Origin: Eutreptiella sp. 'Long Island Sound 2002'
Lineage: Eukaryota > Euglenozoa > Euglenophyceae > Eutreptiales > Eutreptiaceae
Assembly (NCBI GenBank): GCA_964036045.1
Contig: OZ038381.1
Coordinates: 103,235,367-103,299,366, forward strand
Direction of reading: 5' to 3'
Length of the DNA: 64,000 nucleotides
Shown here: one piece after another, positions 9,619 through 20,448 of the stretch
Numbering within the stretch: position 1 is the stretch's first letter
Layout of the letters: each line of letters begins with the position of its first letter
The notes under the pieces: model-generated
What the model was told of the DNA's origin: nothing
What the model saw: only the letters and a program-made list of their open reading frames with translations
Database searches by the model: none
Made by a program: the position numbers and the translations under genes

Positions 9619-11038
9619 GAAGGATGTCACCCAATTTCATGGAACACACATCCCAACGATTGGACTCATGTTGCCCAACCTGATGTGAACCCACACCGAC
9701 TTGCAAAGCACACTCGGGACGAACATTGTCCAAGGGAATGAACACTTGGATGCAATCCTTCATCCAAGGCGGACCCATAATGTTGTGATCCGAATGGACC
9801 AACTGATACCCATCCCATGGGTCGCATGGGGTGCAAAGCAGCAATTTCACATCCACTGCTTTCAACGCACTCCACTCAACACCAGCAATGCGCGTCACCA
9901 CACCCAACACTTGCGTGCGCAAATCCTCGGGCAACCATTTCGACAACCGTTTTGTTTGCTTCCAAACCACGTTGGCACTTGCATAAGCGTCATCTTGCAA
10001 CGTAATAACCTTTGAATCCCGGGGGGCAACATCAATTTTTAAAATCGCTTGGGCAATATCGGCATCAAACGAGTTACGTTCAATGAAGTAACCGGCATGT
10101 GCAAACCCATGCACAATTTCAACGGCTGGCGCGGGAAGCAACTGATTTGAGGGCAACGGCGTATCACAAAGAAATGGTGTGGGTGCACCGTAACCCATTG
10201 CAAAAACTTCAGCTGCGGTTGCATACACATATGGCGTCGAGCAATCGGGGTGGTATTTTACAAAAAGGGGTGGGGGCACGCATTGAATGGGGCCATGCTC
10301 ATTCCATTCATCCGATGCGCAACCCATGTACCGCACAAAGGAGTCCGTGCGACAAATGCTCTTCACGGTACTCTCAACGGGATCGGGGAAACAGGTACCA
10401 CCGTTGAGCACGGCATATTTTTGCGTAAGGGTCTTTGCAACTCTCTTACGCAAGCACCCATTCATAGTTGTGAAACGTGCGTCACGCTCACCAACACTCA
10501 AACTAATGGAAACCATGAGCAAAGGCTCACCCACAAACTCAAACAAAGCCGCAGGGAGAATGGTGTGGGGCATTGCATCGGCATTGGGCCATGCAAGAAC
10601 GGAACGACTATCAGTAACAGCAATAACACCTAGTGCTTGCGCATTCACATACAAAAGCAAAACATCGTGCCATGAACTTGGCAATCCTGGAAGACCCTTA
10701 AGGTCTTCGTCACCCAACGTTAAACGAACAACAACAGCACCATGAACACCATGTGCAAGATCTCCTGCCTCACGAGTGTCCGTGAACCAACGGTCCACCG
10801 TTCCGTCCGCGTCCAACTCCCCGACCTCCAAGGCCCGCTTCACAATCTCGGCGGGCCTATTACCTTCGGCCACCACCTCAAAATCCTCCTCGTCCTCCTC
10901 CTCCTCCTCCTCTTCCACCACCATCTCTCGACCCTCACTTGTCCTCGGTGCCCTCTTTGCTATGGCCCCAGCTTCGGCGGCAGGCACGGCGCCTTTCCTT
11001 GCCACCTTCTTCTTTCCGTGTTTTTTCTTTCCACCCAT
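9619..11038 (-). pseudogene. TE-A copy 2 oxygenase-like protein, truncated and fused
   Basis: It starts at MGGKKKHGKKK (11038) and reads without interruption through the Glu tract, the central domain and the HxD motif (VHSDHN) to LGDIL. There the deletion replaces the distal His/Arg motifs with out-of-frame transposase sequence. The open frame of about 560 codons is therefore a chimera and not a natural protein. Copy 2 keeps the Ser codon where copy 1 has TGA, showing that copy 1's stop is secondary. Confidence 0.65.
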
Positions 11039-11142
11039 ATGGTACAGAAAAGCACGAAGAAAAAGAAGACACACATGAAGCAAAGAAAAAGATTTTCTTT
11101 GTCACGTCAAAAGGAACACAATTCAACCACCAGTACTGCAGA

Positions 11143-11345
11143 CAGCGTACGGGCACCACAGGCAGCGCGTACACGTTGCAATCTGAGTGCGTACGCGCTA
11201 AAATACCAACACGTACGCGCCAAAATACCATCGCGTACGCACTCAAATCACAACGCGTACGCACTCAGATCGCAACGCGTACACGCTGGTTCGCTGGTTC
11301 GTGCGCGTTACAAAATCAGTGCGTACGATAACGCGTACGCATACA
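11143..11345 (-). promoter_or_regulatory. TE-A copy 2 5' subterminal motif array
   Basis: A GCGTACGCG-type array upstream of the oxygenase start, collinear with 5908-6108 and differing by scattered substitutions. It ends just before the terminal repeat at 11362-11375. Confidence 0.55.
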
Positions 11346-11377
11346 TGTGAACAAAATGGGGCAGATCTTAGCAGCTA

Positions 11378-12335
11378 CATTGGTGCCCTCCAACACCACG
11401 ATATGTCCGAGAAACGGCTGAAAAAGGCGCCAAAAAGCCCCAAAATGTGCGCAATGTGCACCAACACCGCGAAACCAAGCACGGGCCGTATCTTGGGCTA
11501 CGTGGCATAAAATCCGATTCCAAGGGCACCTAGTCCACCCGCAACCCCCCACCTTTTGTGGTTCCAAGTCCCAGAATCGCCCAACGAGACGCCTAGTACC
11601 CCGTACCTGTGGTCACTTGGTGCAGCCAGAGGGCAACCTAGCACAGTGGGGGCCAACAGTGGGTCCACCAGGGTCCCCGGGGCGAAAAAAATCATTTTTT
11701 CCAAAGTTGTTCCGAGACCACTTGGCATGCTCAAACAAGTGTTTTCAGGCCGTTTTTGAGCCCGTAGTGGCATGTTTTGGCCCACAGAAAATCCCAAAAG
11801 GCCTTGAAAATGGGCCGTTTTGGGACCAAAAAGGGGTCAAAAAATGGGTCAAAAACGCATTCTTCCAAAAGTGACCCTGGACCATTCGGGGTGCTCAAAT
11901 ATATCCTCTTATCTACACCCCTCTCCCCAGCTCGAGGTGGCTCCAACATACGGCTCTAAGGTACGTGCGAAGGGCACAACGTGGTGCATACATGTGGTGT
12001 AAGGGGCTAAACACGGTTAAATTGGACTTAAAATGGGCTAAAAAAACTTTTTTGGGCATCCCAACTTGTCCAGGATCCTTTTTGTAAAAATCCGTTTTTG
12101 ACCCATTTCTGACCCATTTTTGGTGCCAAGACAGCCCATTTTCAAGGCATTTTGGGATTTTCCATGGGCCAAAAGGCGTCACCACGGGCTCAAAATGGGC
12201 TAAAAACACTTGCATGAGCATCCCCAATGGTCCAGGATCACTTTTGGGAAAATGTGTTTTTGACCCATTTTTGACCCATTTTTGGTCTAGGGGGAGCTAG
12301 GGGTCGCAGGCGGTCGCAGGCGGTCGCAGGCGCTT
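11378..12335. repeat. TE-G left arm with internal degenerate tandem units
   Basis: 11390-11830 is inverted-homologous to 12940-13390 (landmarks CCACGATATGTCCGAGAAA, AAAAAGGCGCCAAAAAGCCC, CCCCGGGGCGAAAAAAATCA). Beyond it, units of about 150 bp with GTCCAGGATC, GACCCATTTTTGACCCATTT and TTTTGGGATTTTCC recur twice (12045-12170, 12180-12290). The arm ends in GGTCGCAGGC repeats (12302-12335). Confidence 0.6.
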
Positions 12336-12883
12336 GAGATGCCGTTTTTTTTATTTTACCAAAAACCCCCTTTTGGGAGCTCTACATGAGCGGACTATGG
12401 GTTTTGACCTCTCTACATACATATTTTCTGATGCTCTTTGACATGAAAGTACTTTTGGCACCATTTTATTTTTAACCGAAAAAACCGTCTTCTTACCTAA
12501 AAGCAACTGTTTCATAGGCAGGTGACATCATGACTATGAAAAAGGTGATGATTAATTCCCTTTGTTTTCTTGGGGTGTGGAAGAAGATCCAAATGTCATT
12601 TTTTTCTGCATTTATTTCTTTTTTCTCCATTTGTTTTTTTTTCGTTTCATGGATGGTGCCTATAGTGGTCGCCCACATCTTGTTGCACTGCCAATTGCAT
12701 TGCCAAAGGTATTGTTTAGTGCAAGACACATTTGTGATACGTCTTTCCATCAATCCGTTCATGTGTTGCAGCCTTGTGGGGAAGGAGGGAGCAAGGGGAG
12801 AGGGAGGGAAGGCGGGCCCGAGGGAGTGAGGGAGGGAGTGTATGGGTTATGCTAGCGCTAGACGTGTACGAAAATTTTCTCAA
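12336..12883. other. TE-G central region
   Basis: An A/T-rich segment and a G/A-rich segment (12770-12840) without convincing coding. Open frames here are short and compositionally biased. Confidence 0.4.
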
Positions 12884-13403
12884 GGGTCGCAGGCGGTCGC
12901 AGGCGGTCGCAAGCGGTCGCAGGCAGTGGGCTCCCCCCCCAAAACACTCATTTTCAAGGCATTTTGGGATTTTCCGTGGCCCAAAACGCGTCAACATGGG
13001 CTCAAAATGGGCCAAAAACACCTGTTTAAGCATCCCAAGTGGTCTGGGAACAACTTTCGAGAAAATGATTTTTTTCGGCCCGGGGACCCTAATGGACTCA
13101 CCGTTGGCACCCGCCGTGCGCGGGCCTGGCTGCCCCCCGGCTCCACCAAGTGACCACTGGTACCGGGGTCTTGGTGGTTCGTTGGGCGATTCCGAGGCTT
13201 GGAAACCACAAAAGGTCGGGGGTTGCGGGTGGACTAGGTGCCCTCGGAATTCGGATTTGAGCCACGTAGCCCAAGATACGGCCCTTTCTTGGTTTCGGGG
13301 TGTTGGTGTACACTGCGCAGATTTTGGGGCTTTTTGGCGCCTTTTTGGGCCATTTCTCGGACATATCGTGGAGTCGAAGGGCAATACAGGGCTCTTTGAC
13401 ACG
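12884..13403. repeat. TE-G right arm
   Basis: It begins with GGTCGCAGGC repeats (12885-12927, direct orientation relative to those at 12302). From about 12940 it runs as the inverted copy of the left arm to the terminus GGGCTCTTTGACACG. Confidence 0.6.
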
Positions 13404-13449
13404 TGTGGGTGTGCTGGTATGCCACCTGTTCTGCACAGTCTGGTCCGAG

Positions 13450-15575
13450 GTGACTGCAGCTAGCGACACCTACCCCTGGTTGAGCGCTCCAGTCGCGCAT
13501 GGAGCACCCCACCGCCTACGCGCTTTTGGTTTGCGAGGAGGTGCGTGGGATAAGGCCCTCTTCAAGCCTGCAGGTTTCCGCAGCAAGTTGTTTGAGCTCC
13601 ACAGGATCAGCACGATCATTTTCGGTAACCCCTTTTCTGTTTGGGGCCGGTCTACCTCTTCTCATATAGCCAGGGCTATGGTGACTAGGGAGATTCTCAC
13701 CCGGGCGCGCGAATCACGGGTTATCGCCGACGCAATTCGCGCTAAGCGACTCCGTAAAATATTTCGGACACACCAATCGGTGCACACGTGGGTTGAGGAT
13801 TTTCTATCTTCGAGACACCCGCCTGACCCTGACCGCGCGACCCCGAGTGACCCCTGCAACGCCGAAGCGAAACCCCCCCCCCCCCCTTCGTTAGAGTACT
13901 GCCCCAAGCCCCTTGTGTGTTTGAACTAATGAAGTCGAAAAGCAACGAAACGGTGGCTGATGGACTGAAGTGGAAAGACATTGTGTCTTTCAAAAACCAT
14001 CCCCTACAGCAGTGGTCCAAAATTATCAGCCATAGCCTTCAAGCTCTCGTCAAGTTTTTCTTTGATTTGGGGTTTCGGCTGGGGTTTGCCAAGATGCAGG
14101 GTGTCAGGGATCAAGTCCACACAGCACAACGCATGGGAACCGTCCCGGAAAGGACAGTCTTCGCTGAGGAAGACATGGCCGATATGTTTTGGGAGATACA
14201 GGCCGACGAGGTTAAACAGGCAGCCCGCTGGGCCATGCAACGTATGTGCGCCAAACGGCGCGTTAAGCACGCCCTGTTTTCCATTTCCCGCGAGAGCAAA
14301 CACTTGGACCGGGTGGGTACCTCTGCTGCACAGTCGTTTCTTGTGGTGAGCGAAGCTGCGATCATGCGATTCTTAGATCTCGACTTAGACCAAAATGTAC
14401 TCTCCACAGCCGGTGGTGTGGTGGTGGCCCAGGGGGGCAAAGGCGTGCCAATCGGCGGGTTTATTTCCGCCCAGGCAGCCGAACTCTGGGCTATGTGGAG
14501 GGAACATCACCTGTTCCACTCCGCCTTGACAGGGGCCTGCCCAAGAGGCGTGGCAGTCGGTTGTTGATGACCCCCTCCCTGCTTGGAGTGAGCTTTGCCC
14601 CACCTACCTCCCCGCACGACCCCCGGCTCAAGTGGTTCTCATAGGGCCTTGCGACTGGACTATGGCCCCGTCTATGGCCTCGTCTATGCCACGGGTTGCT
14701 CATGACATCCCCCAATGCGCGGCGTCACTGAACACGACCTGAATGAACGAGGCTTTCGGGGCTGGTGGGCTGCTGTAGACCGTCTCCTGGGCACCATTCA
14801 GATTGACTCCCAAGTGGTCATGCTGACAAATACCGCCCTCTAGGACGGCGCCCCGTGCGGGCGCCTGCATACCATCGTGCGCCATACCACAGCACTGCAA
14901 CGGGGGAGGGTCGGTGATTTTGTGAAGTGTTGCCACCCGGTTTCTAGGGTGGTTGGCGAAATCTTGCAGCCATCACCGTGGGACGCACCAGTGGATGCTC
15001 TGTCATCCGATGATGAAAATATCCCCTTTGTCGTGCTCAGTAGGTACCGAGACAACCTGTATATAAATTTTGCGAATATTCTTGGGGATATCCTGCCCAA
15101 TGTGCGTTTTTGTGTCGCTGCCCTCCTGCGCACCACTTACGGCATTGCGCTGAAGTGGGAAATCCATGCCTCTGTTGTTGTGTGGGGCGAAGGGGCAATC
15201 TCTTGTCCCTTCGAGGCGCACCTCCTCTCCCTCCTCCGTAAAGGCGCCTCCCGCGCGCTCGAGGAAGCCATACATGGGGAGCACCTGAAATGGATTCATC
15301 TTGCCTCCCCCAATGCACAGTATGTGTGGCGATCACAACTTCCAGCACTTGTCACAAAAAGCATCTGGCATGCGTGGTCGACTGACGACTTGGTTACTAA
15401 CCTGCGGTCTTTGCTGTGGAACTTGATCCTGAAGGGCTATCCGGTGGGCTGGTGGAAGCCACAGTTTTTGCGGTGTTGGGACAAGTATCAGTTACAACGA
15501 GTGTTCCCCCTCCACCTGCTCCATGCCTGGATTCGTGAGGGAAAGCAGGGTAGGTGTCGTCTCCCCGGATCCTAG
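13450..15575 (+). pseudogene. PLE-1: Penelope-like reverse transcriptase, frameshifted
   Basis: Coding pieces in order: 13456-13920 (N-terminal linker), 13917-14540 (fingers/palm) and 14877-15575 (palm/thumb), in different frames. RT motif A is EEDMADMFWEI. Motif B is GVPIGGFISAQAAELW. The motif C position reads SRYRDNLYI (YxDN rather than YxDD), followed by LKWE and a Trp-rich thumb (GYPVGWWKPQFLR). The order and spacing match PLE-2 (22325-23860). No GIY-YIG domain remains with this copy. A C-tract at 13870 and other indels break the frame. It is a fossil copy. Confidence 0.65.
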
Positions 15576-16130
15576 AGCCGCCGCCAGGTATGTGCATGCA
15601 ATTGTTCGACCGGGCACATGGCGAGGCAGCTCACGGCGCCACTGCTCCTGGCAACCCTGAGATGCGTGTCGCCCCCACACAGGTCAGTGGGTGGGCTTTC
15701 CCTTTTTTTTTTTATTTGAATGTATTTTTATTTGCCACTGCCTCTGCATGGCAGTTTTGTGTTTTACACTGTTTGTATACTTGCAACGGATCGTGTTCCA
15801 ATATGTCCATGAATTTTTGTTAGTTTGGTGTATCAAAGCAAAACAATGAAAGGCAGGGCGTGAGGCGCTAGGGACAGCGACAGAGTGTGAACCTACCTCC
15901 CCATACACAATGTCTAAGCCCCGACCGAGTGTGAAGTGTGCTAGTGATTGACACCCCATGCAGGGTGCCACTGCTTTACCCCGGTTTAACTTGTGAACCG
16001 TAGTAAAAAGGTAGGAAGAACCGGTAACTAGACATGGGTATGCCTTCAACCTGTAACCCATGCAGGTACACTTCCCACTCTCGATCACTGTCGTTGTTGC
16101 GTTTTAGCCTATGGCCGGCCACTGAGAATT
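15576..16130. other. PLE-1 3' flank, no gene seen
   Basis: It contains a T-tract (15702-15715) and unique-looking sequence. No supported coding or structured RNA. Confidence 0.35.
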
Positions 16131-16498
16131 TCTTTCGTGCCTGCTTTGTGCGAGCGTTGAATTGAAGTCAAGCCGCACGTGGCGTGTAGCCACCATTTCC
16201 CTTCGTGGGGACGCTTCGCCCAGGTTTTGGGGTGATTTTGGGCGAAAAATGGTTGTGTTTGGAGCAAAACTGCGCAGATTTGGGAGGGCACCTCCTGACT
16301 TGGCGCCACCCCCCCTGGGCCGCCACTGGTGAGTTCCTAGCTCAAAACTTGGATTTGGCAAGGCCACCACCTAGGCTCTAAGATGGCTACATGGGCAAAA
16401 GACCCGAAGCGTCGGGACGGGGCAATGGCCAAAACGGCATGGAGACGTGCTTGTTGCTTGTTGCTTGTTGCTTGTTGCTTGTTGTTGTTGTTGTTGTG
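16131..16498 (+). mobile_element. SINE-like retroposon with (GTT)n tail, copy 2
   Basis: Collinear with the minus strand of 6745-7062 and ending in TTGCTTGTTGCTTG...(GTT)n at 16450-16498. TE-F begins immediately after the tail (TA at 16499-16500), so the microsatellite was its insertion site on this side. Confidence 0.6.
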
Positions 16499-16500
16499 TA

Positions 16501-17140
16501 GGGCGGTAACACGGTCAAATTTGGGGTAACATGTCACTTTTTTCATGTTGCGCTATGTCGGGGTTTTTTGAGGTGCCGAAGCTTGGTAACATACTGTCAC
16601 CCTCCCATTCAACACATGTGACAGCAAGAACCCCAAAGTTTTCCTTTTCGTGCTTGTTGTTACCCCAAATGTGTTACCCGATCACTTGATCTCGTGCTCC
16701 AAACCTTGAGTTTCGCGGTAACAGCTATACGGGGTAACACCACAGCGGTTCCATCGGCGATACCAATAACCAAATAGGTAGGGGTACAATAATAATTGAA
16801 AAAAAATTCCCTCAAGAAAACGCGACTTTCACGACCCTGTTGGTACGATCTTAACACCCTAGCACTCCACAATGAATTTTTTGGTCTGGATTTGACGTGG
16901 CTATTTCTTGCAAACCTTAAATTGTGCCCAACAGATCTGCAGAGGCATTTCTCCCCCTTGGTAACGGTTTTCCTGGGTAACAGGTCAGCGGTTACACCTG
17001 CGGTAACAGTACACATCTGCCCAATAGATCTGCACAGGCATTTCTCAATCTGGCTAACATTTTTCTTGGGTAACAGGTCAGCGGTTACACGTGCGGTAAC
17101 ACTACACATTGCAATCATGTGCCACCAGGGCCTTTTTTTT
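16501..17140. repeat. TE-F left terminal repeat and GGTAAC/GTTACC array
   Basis: After the terminal repeat (16501-16550) come repeated units such as GGTAACAGGTCAGCGGTTAC and TGCGGTAACA (16585-16610, 16715-16740, 16960-17000, 17070-17100). Two near-identical units at 16930-17010 and 17035-17105 form a direct repeat. The array is matched at 48270-48790, 49585-49775, 50370-50490 and 52400-52620. Confidence 0.65.
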
Positions 17141-17149
17141 CCCTCATTA

Positions 17150-17325
17150 TGCCCCTGCCACCGGTTCCCAAGAAGTTTTACAAGGAGCTGATCGCCGGAT
17201 CAACGCTGCACAGCGTCCGTTTGGGTGATGTCGCGAAAGCCGGGGCTCCTGTGGTCCTTAGGTATCCCCCTTGCAATATTGCTTGGTGTGCCTGGTTTTC
17301 AACGGGTCGGGTAACACGTTCCTGA
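17150..17325 (+). CDS. TE-F first coding exon (candidate)
   Basis: It begins MPLPPVPKKFYKELIAGS and continues about 55 codons to a region of GGGTAACACG, a plausible donor within the element's own motif. The following spacer (17325-17380) is a GGTTACACAGGTGGTAAC array ending in TTTTTTGCAG. This placement at the 5' end of TE-F suggests the N-terminus of its protein. I cannot recognise a domain. Confidence 0.4.
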
Positions 17326-17380
17326 CACCGGTTACACAGGTGGTAACATACCCCATTAGTCCTCTTACCTTTTTTGCAGT

Positions 17381-17590
17381 TGAAGGCCAAGAAACAAGGT
17401 CAGCCCACTTTGTTTGCGGCTGGGTTTCCAAGGGCGGCCCTTCGGCCCTGACCATGAAGACGGCGTTGGCCTAGGACGTCGATGAGGGTGAATGTCCGGG
17501 CATTCAAACCCTCCACGGGCCAGTGACCTTTCAGTCCAAGGAGTGTGGCAACACCTGGGGTTTTTACAAAGGGTCGGATGCGCTGTTCTA
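17381..17590 (+). pseudogene. TE-F second exon, interrupted by TE-B
   Basis: After the acceptor TTTTTTGCAG (17371-17380) the frame reads a basic stretch with KKQGQPTLF. This resembles the linker that often follows zinc fingers in transposases (family knowledge). Frame changes occur near 17450. The exon is cut at 17590 by the TE-B left end. A possible continuation in another frame appears at 47616 (RTLHPRGQEKAKGKE). Confidence 0.4.
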
Positions 17591-18016
17591 GGCCGTGGTG
17601 TGGAACCCCCCCCAATTTTGGTGTTGTTAATATGGCTGGAATCCGGAATTTCACATGTTACATGGGTGCACTATGATGCAACAATGTGCCTTGCATGTCT
17701 CGTTTGTTCGGTATTGCCCGTTTTGCACTTTTTGCGATTTGGTCTTTGTGTGATCTAACTAGTTAGAACGGGATTAGAACAGGGTTAGAGCACTAGTTAT
17801 CGCGTGGGTTATCGCGCTAGTTATCGCGCGACAACTAGTTATCGCGCGAGTTATCGCGTAGGATATCGCGCTTCATTTTCTCTTGTTCCATGTTTCCCCT
17901 CTTCGCTTTAGCTCTCAAATACTCTACAATGGCCCTTGCTGCTGCCCATGCTTGGTGCGAGCACCATCAAAAGCCCCTTGGGGTCCGTCGCCTTGGCGGT
18001 CCTGAGGGGATTTTAC
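17591..18016 (+). mobile_element. TE-B left end, duplicated copy
   Basis: Collinear with 24649-25133: the same terminal GTGGTGTGGAACCCCCC, the same TAGTTATCGCG array (shorter here), and the same start of the N-terminal gene (MALAAAHAWCEHHQK at about 17932). Homology stops at about 18016 where PLE-2 begins. It shares the flanking GGATGCG.TGTTC with the second left end. Confidence 0.7.
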
Positions 18017-18202
18017 AGCTGTGGATTTTACTGCTGGAGTGTCCTTGCCAAAGGGTAATACGAGAAAGAGGTCCGGCGAGCGTGCGTGCAAGCCGGTGAC
18101 CTTCAAGTTCCAGTCGAATGATGTCAAGGCGCCGGCAAGTCATCAGCTACCAGTGGCGGTCCAGCGACCGCGATCAGTCCGACGCCGGGGATTACGGCCA
18201 CT

Positions 18203-18925
18203 GTGGATGTGAAGCAGCTTGAAACGGAGGTTCGTGGTGTAATGAGTCACGTGCGTGTCCTCAAGGACTCCGTGGCTTCACAGGAACATAGCCACGTCAA
18301 AACTGACGTGTACATGGAAATGCTGCTGCAAGCTCAAGGGAATTCCCTGGACCAGGCCAAGTCCCGTATAGAAGCGGGCAAGCAACACCTACGGTTGTCA
18401 CAGCAACAACGAGGACTGCTAGTACCCCCAGCGCCTCCGACCACTCCCGAACGCCCGCGCAAAGGCACGGGTCTCGCCGTGCTGTCACCGCAAGCCCATG
18501 CGGAGGAAAGCGCTGAGTCCACCACCGAGCACAGTGGTGCACATACCGCCATCAGTGTCGACGACCTCTCCCAATCGGATTCGTCACAGAGGGCGTGGAA
18601 ACGTGAAATAATGGAAGGAGACGCGCAGCCGTCTTTAGCCATTGCCCCCACGACGATTCCACGTGACGCGAAGCCATTTCATGAGTGGGAAGAAGCGGCA
18701 ATCATGGGGGCACTCGTACAGTGCGGTGGAGAAAGGGCCCTGCAAAACCTCAAGTACAACACGAAGTCCGACCTGGTCGCAGCCTTAATTCACGCTGCAG
18801 AGGATGGTCTCCCGTTTATTACTCGCATCCTTGAAGGTGGAACATACACCCAGTGGTGGACCACACGATGGGGCGTGTCTGTGCCATCACGCCCAAGGGA
18901 GCGCTCAGTTGCGCCGAAGGTGTAG
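18203..18925 (+). CDS. PLE-2 N-terminal coiled-coil ORF
   Basis: The ORF has 240 codons. Residues 1-75 form a charged helix with heptad-like spacing (VKQLETEVRGVMSHVRVLKD). A Pro/Ser/Thr-rich linker follows (about 75-150), then a C-terminal part with HEWEEAAIMGALVQCGGERALQ. An upstream frame (18021-18203) may extend it. The function is unknown; a nucleic-acid-binding or multimerising ORF1-type role is an inference from its position. Confidence 0.45.
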   Translation: MDVKQLETEVRGVMSHVRVLKDSVASQEHSHVKTDVYMEMLLQAQGNSLDQAKSRIEAGKQHLRLSQQQRGLLVPPAPPTTPERPRKGTGLAVLSPQAHAEESAESTTEHSGAHTAISVDDLSQSDSSQRAWKREIMEGDAQPSLAIAPTTIPRDAKPFHEWEEAAIMGALVQCGGERALQNLKYNTKSDLVAALIHAAEDGLPFITRILEGGTYTQWWTTRWGVSVPSRPRERSVAPKV

Positions 18926-19479
18926 GTGCGCAGCGGCCGTTCTTAGCGGGACGCGGTTGGTCCCACATTGTTGACGCGCGCCAACAATATGACATTGGAC
19001 TGACGCATGTCTTTGCCACAGCGGAAGCCGCCGACACCAAGGTTAGGCAACTGAATCCGCCTCTTAAGAAGCCGTGCACAGAAGAGAGTAAGGACCAAAG
19101 CCTGCCTTCTGCTTCGGACCCCACATAGCCAGTCCTGGCCAAATATGCTAGCGACGCGACTTACCAAAGTCCGCCGAGCAAAACAGATTGCAGTGCCGTC
19201 TCACCGATGACGTGGCTTGCAGGAGTTGACATCGGGGACCCAGGGTGCCCAGCTACGCAACTGCACTTGTCCCCAACGGGGTCCGTACTAGACGATGACT
19301 TCAACCGAACGCCTCAGTTCGACTTGAGTGATAGAGAACTGGGCTGAAGTATCGAGACCGCCCCATGAAGACCCATTGCCTCTGATATCATTGTTACTAT
19401 GAGTGAGTACTTGCAACGGCTGTTTGCTGACTTGCTTGAAGCTGTCCGTCATGCCGTTGTATGACAGCTGCAGCAGGTC

Positions 19480-20298
19480 GTGCAACGGGAAACCTTAATT
19501 GCTACCATCTCGACAAACCTTGGTGCAGCTGGGAATATTGCGTCGCACCTGCCGACCCATGCTAATGCCAACCCCCCGGTGCCATTACATGAATCATTTG
19601 CTAACACACTGCACAGTCCTGAGTCCAATACCGGGTATGCTCACACATGCGGAGAGAGGGGTAGTCCACGGCATAGTTCCCAAGACTCCCCCCCACTACT
19701 GACGGACCCTGATGCACTGCGGACGTCCCAACTGCTGAATGTGTGTACGGCACCGAAGAAAAAACTCCTCCTTTGTCGCACAAGCACTAGGTTATGGGAC
19801 TTATATATGCAAGCACATCACTGCACCACATGGAAACAAGTGAGCTTAGTAATGATTGATGCCTTTTCTACGCACGGGGCGTCCATCTTGCATGACCCTA
19901 CGAGGCACCCACTGTCCAGTGTCTGGAACAGGTTCACAGGTGCATTTGAAGCGATGTTACAAGGTGTCTTGGGGGTGACGGCCTCCCTGTGGGGGGCCCC
20001 TCTAACCACAATGTCCGCAGCGTTTCATACGCCAGTTCCGGAGTTTAGAGCCTTCTCCACGATCCACTCCTCCTTAGGTAACGCCTTGCGACAGCACGAG
20101 TCTGTCTTCCTGCGATCAGACCACCACCCCTCGCCCTCACTCCAAGAACTAAAAATTCGGGATGACAGACTGCGCAGCCCCCTACCCCTCCGCTGTGCCG
20201 TGCTCCTGAGGCGTGACGTGAGTGGACATGGAGCGCATGGGTGGAGAACTGGGCGGAGAAAGGGAGGGCACATCAGCTTTTCGCTACACAGACGATGA
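19480..20298 (+). CDS. PLE-2 ORF of unknown function
   Basis: A 272-codon open frame lies between the coiled-coil and GIY-YIG ORFs. A Pro/Ser/His-rich first half is followed by a more globular part (LWDLYMQAHHCTTWKQVSL; SVWNRFTGAFEAMLQGVLG). No family is recognised. It could be the N-terminal extension of the polyprotein, separated from the next ORF by frameshifts near 20240-20450. Confidence 0.4.
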   Translation: MQRETLIATISTNLGAAGNIASHLPTHANANPPVPLHESFANTLHSPESNTGYAHTCGERGSPRHSSQDSPPLLTDPDALRTSQLLNVCTAPKKKLLLCRTSTRLWDLYMQAHHCTTWKQVSLVMIDAFSTHGASILHDPTRHPLSSVWNRFTGAFEAMLQGVLGVTASLWGAPLTTMSAAFHTPVPEFRAFSTIHSSLGNALRQHESVFLRSDHHPSPSLQELKIRDDRLRSPLPLRCAVLLRRDVSGHGAHGWRTGRRKGGHISFSLHRR

Positions 20299-20448
20299 AA
20301 GTTAGACGCTTTCAGCCGACGCAAGCAAAAGAGCAGCGGCAGTTTCTAGAGGGACCGTGGGAAGTGTACATTATTGAGGGAGGTTGTATGCCCCTTGGGA
20401 GTCGATCGATGAGGTCCAGTTAAACGACGCCCTGCAAGGGTTCACTAG

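Larger units (their letters stand above)
7085..11375 (-). mobile_element. TE-A copy 2, internally deleted DNA transposon
   Basis: It is bounded by inverted repeats ACCGCTAAGATCTG (7085-7098) and GCTGCTAAGATCTG (minus strand, 11375-11362), with TA on each side (7083-7084, 11376-11377). Compared with copy 1, about 3.25 kb (copy-1 coordinates about 1130-4385) is missing. The transposase exon is fused directly to the oxygenase gene near 9617-9619. SINE-like sequence (7540-8050) has been added near the left end. Confidence 0.75.
7063..13403. mobile_element. TE-G, fold-back (long inverted-repeat) element containing TE-A copy 2
   Basis: The outer ends are inverted: CGTGTCAAAGAGCCC at 7063-7077 and its reverse complement at 13389-13403. 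After TE-A copy 2 (7085-11375), the left arm resumes at 11378 and stays inverted-homologous to the right arm (11390-11830 against about 12940-13390). No transposase ORF is visible between the arms, so it is probably non-autonomous. I could not find a target duplication. Confidence 0.6.

Noticed and set aside
9398-11083. A long uninterrupted minus-strand ORF (about 560 codons) as an intact gene
   Set aside because: Comparison with 3751-5800 shows that it is an oxygenase N-terminal part fused out of frame to transposase DNA by an internal deletion; the catalytic distal His/Arg are missing.
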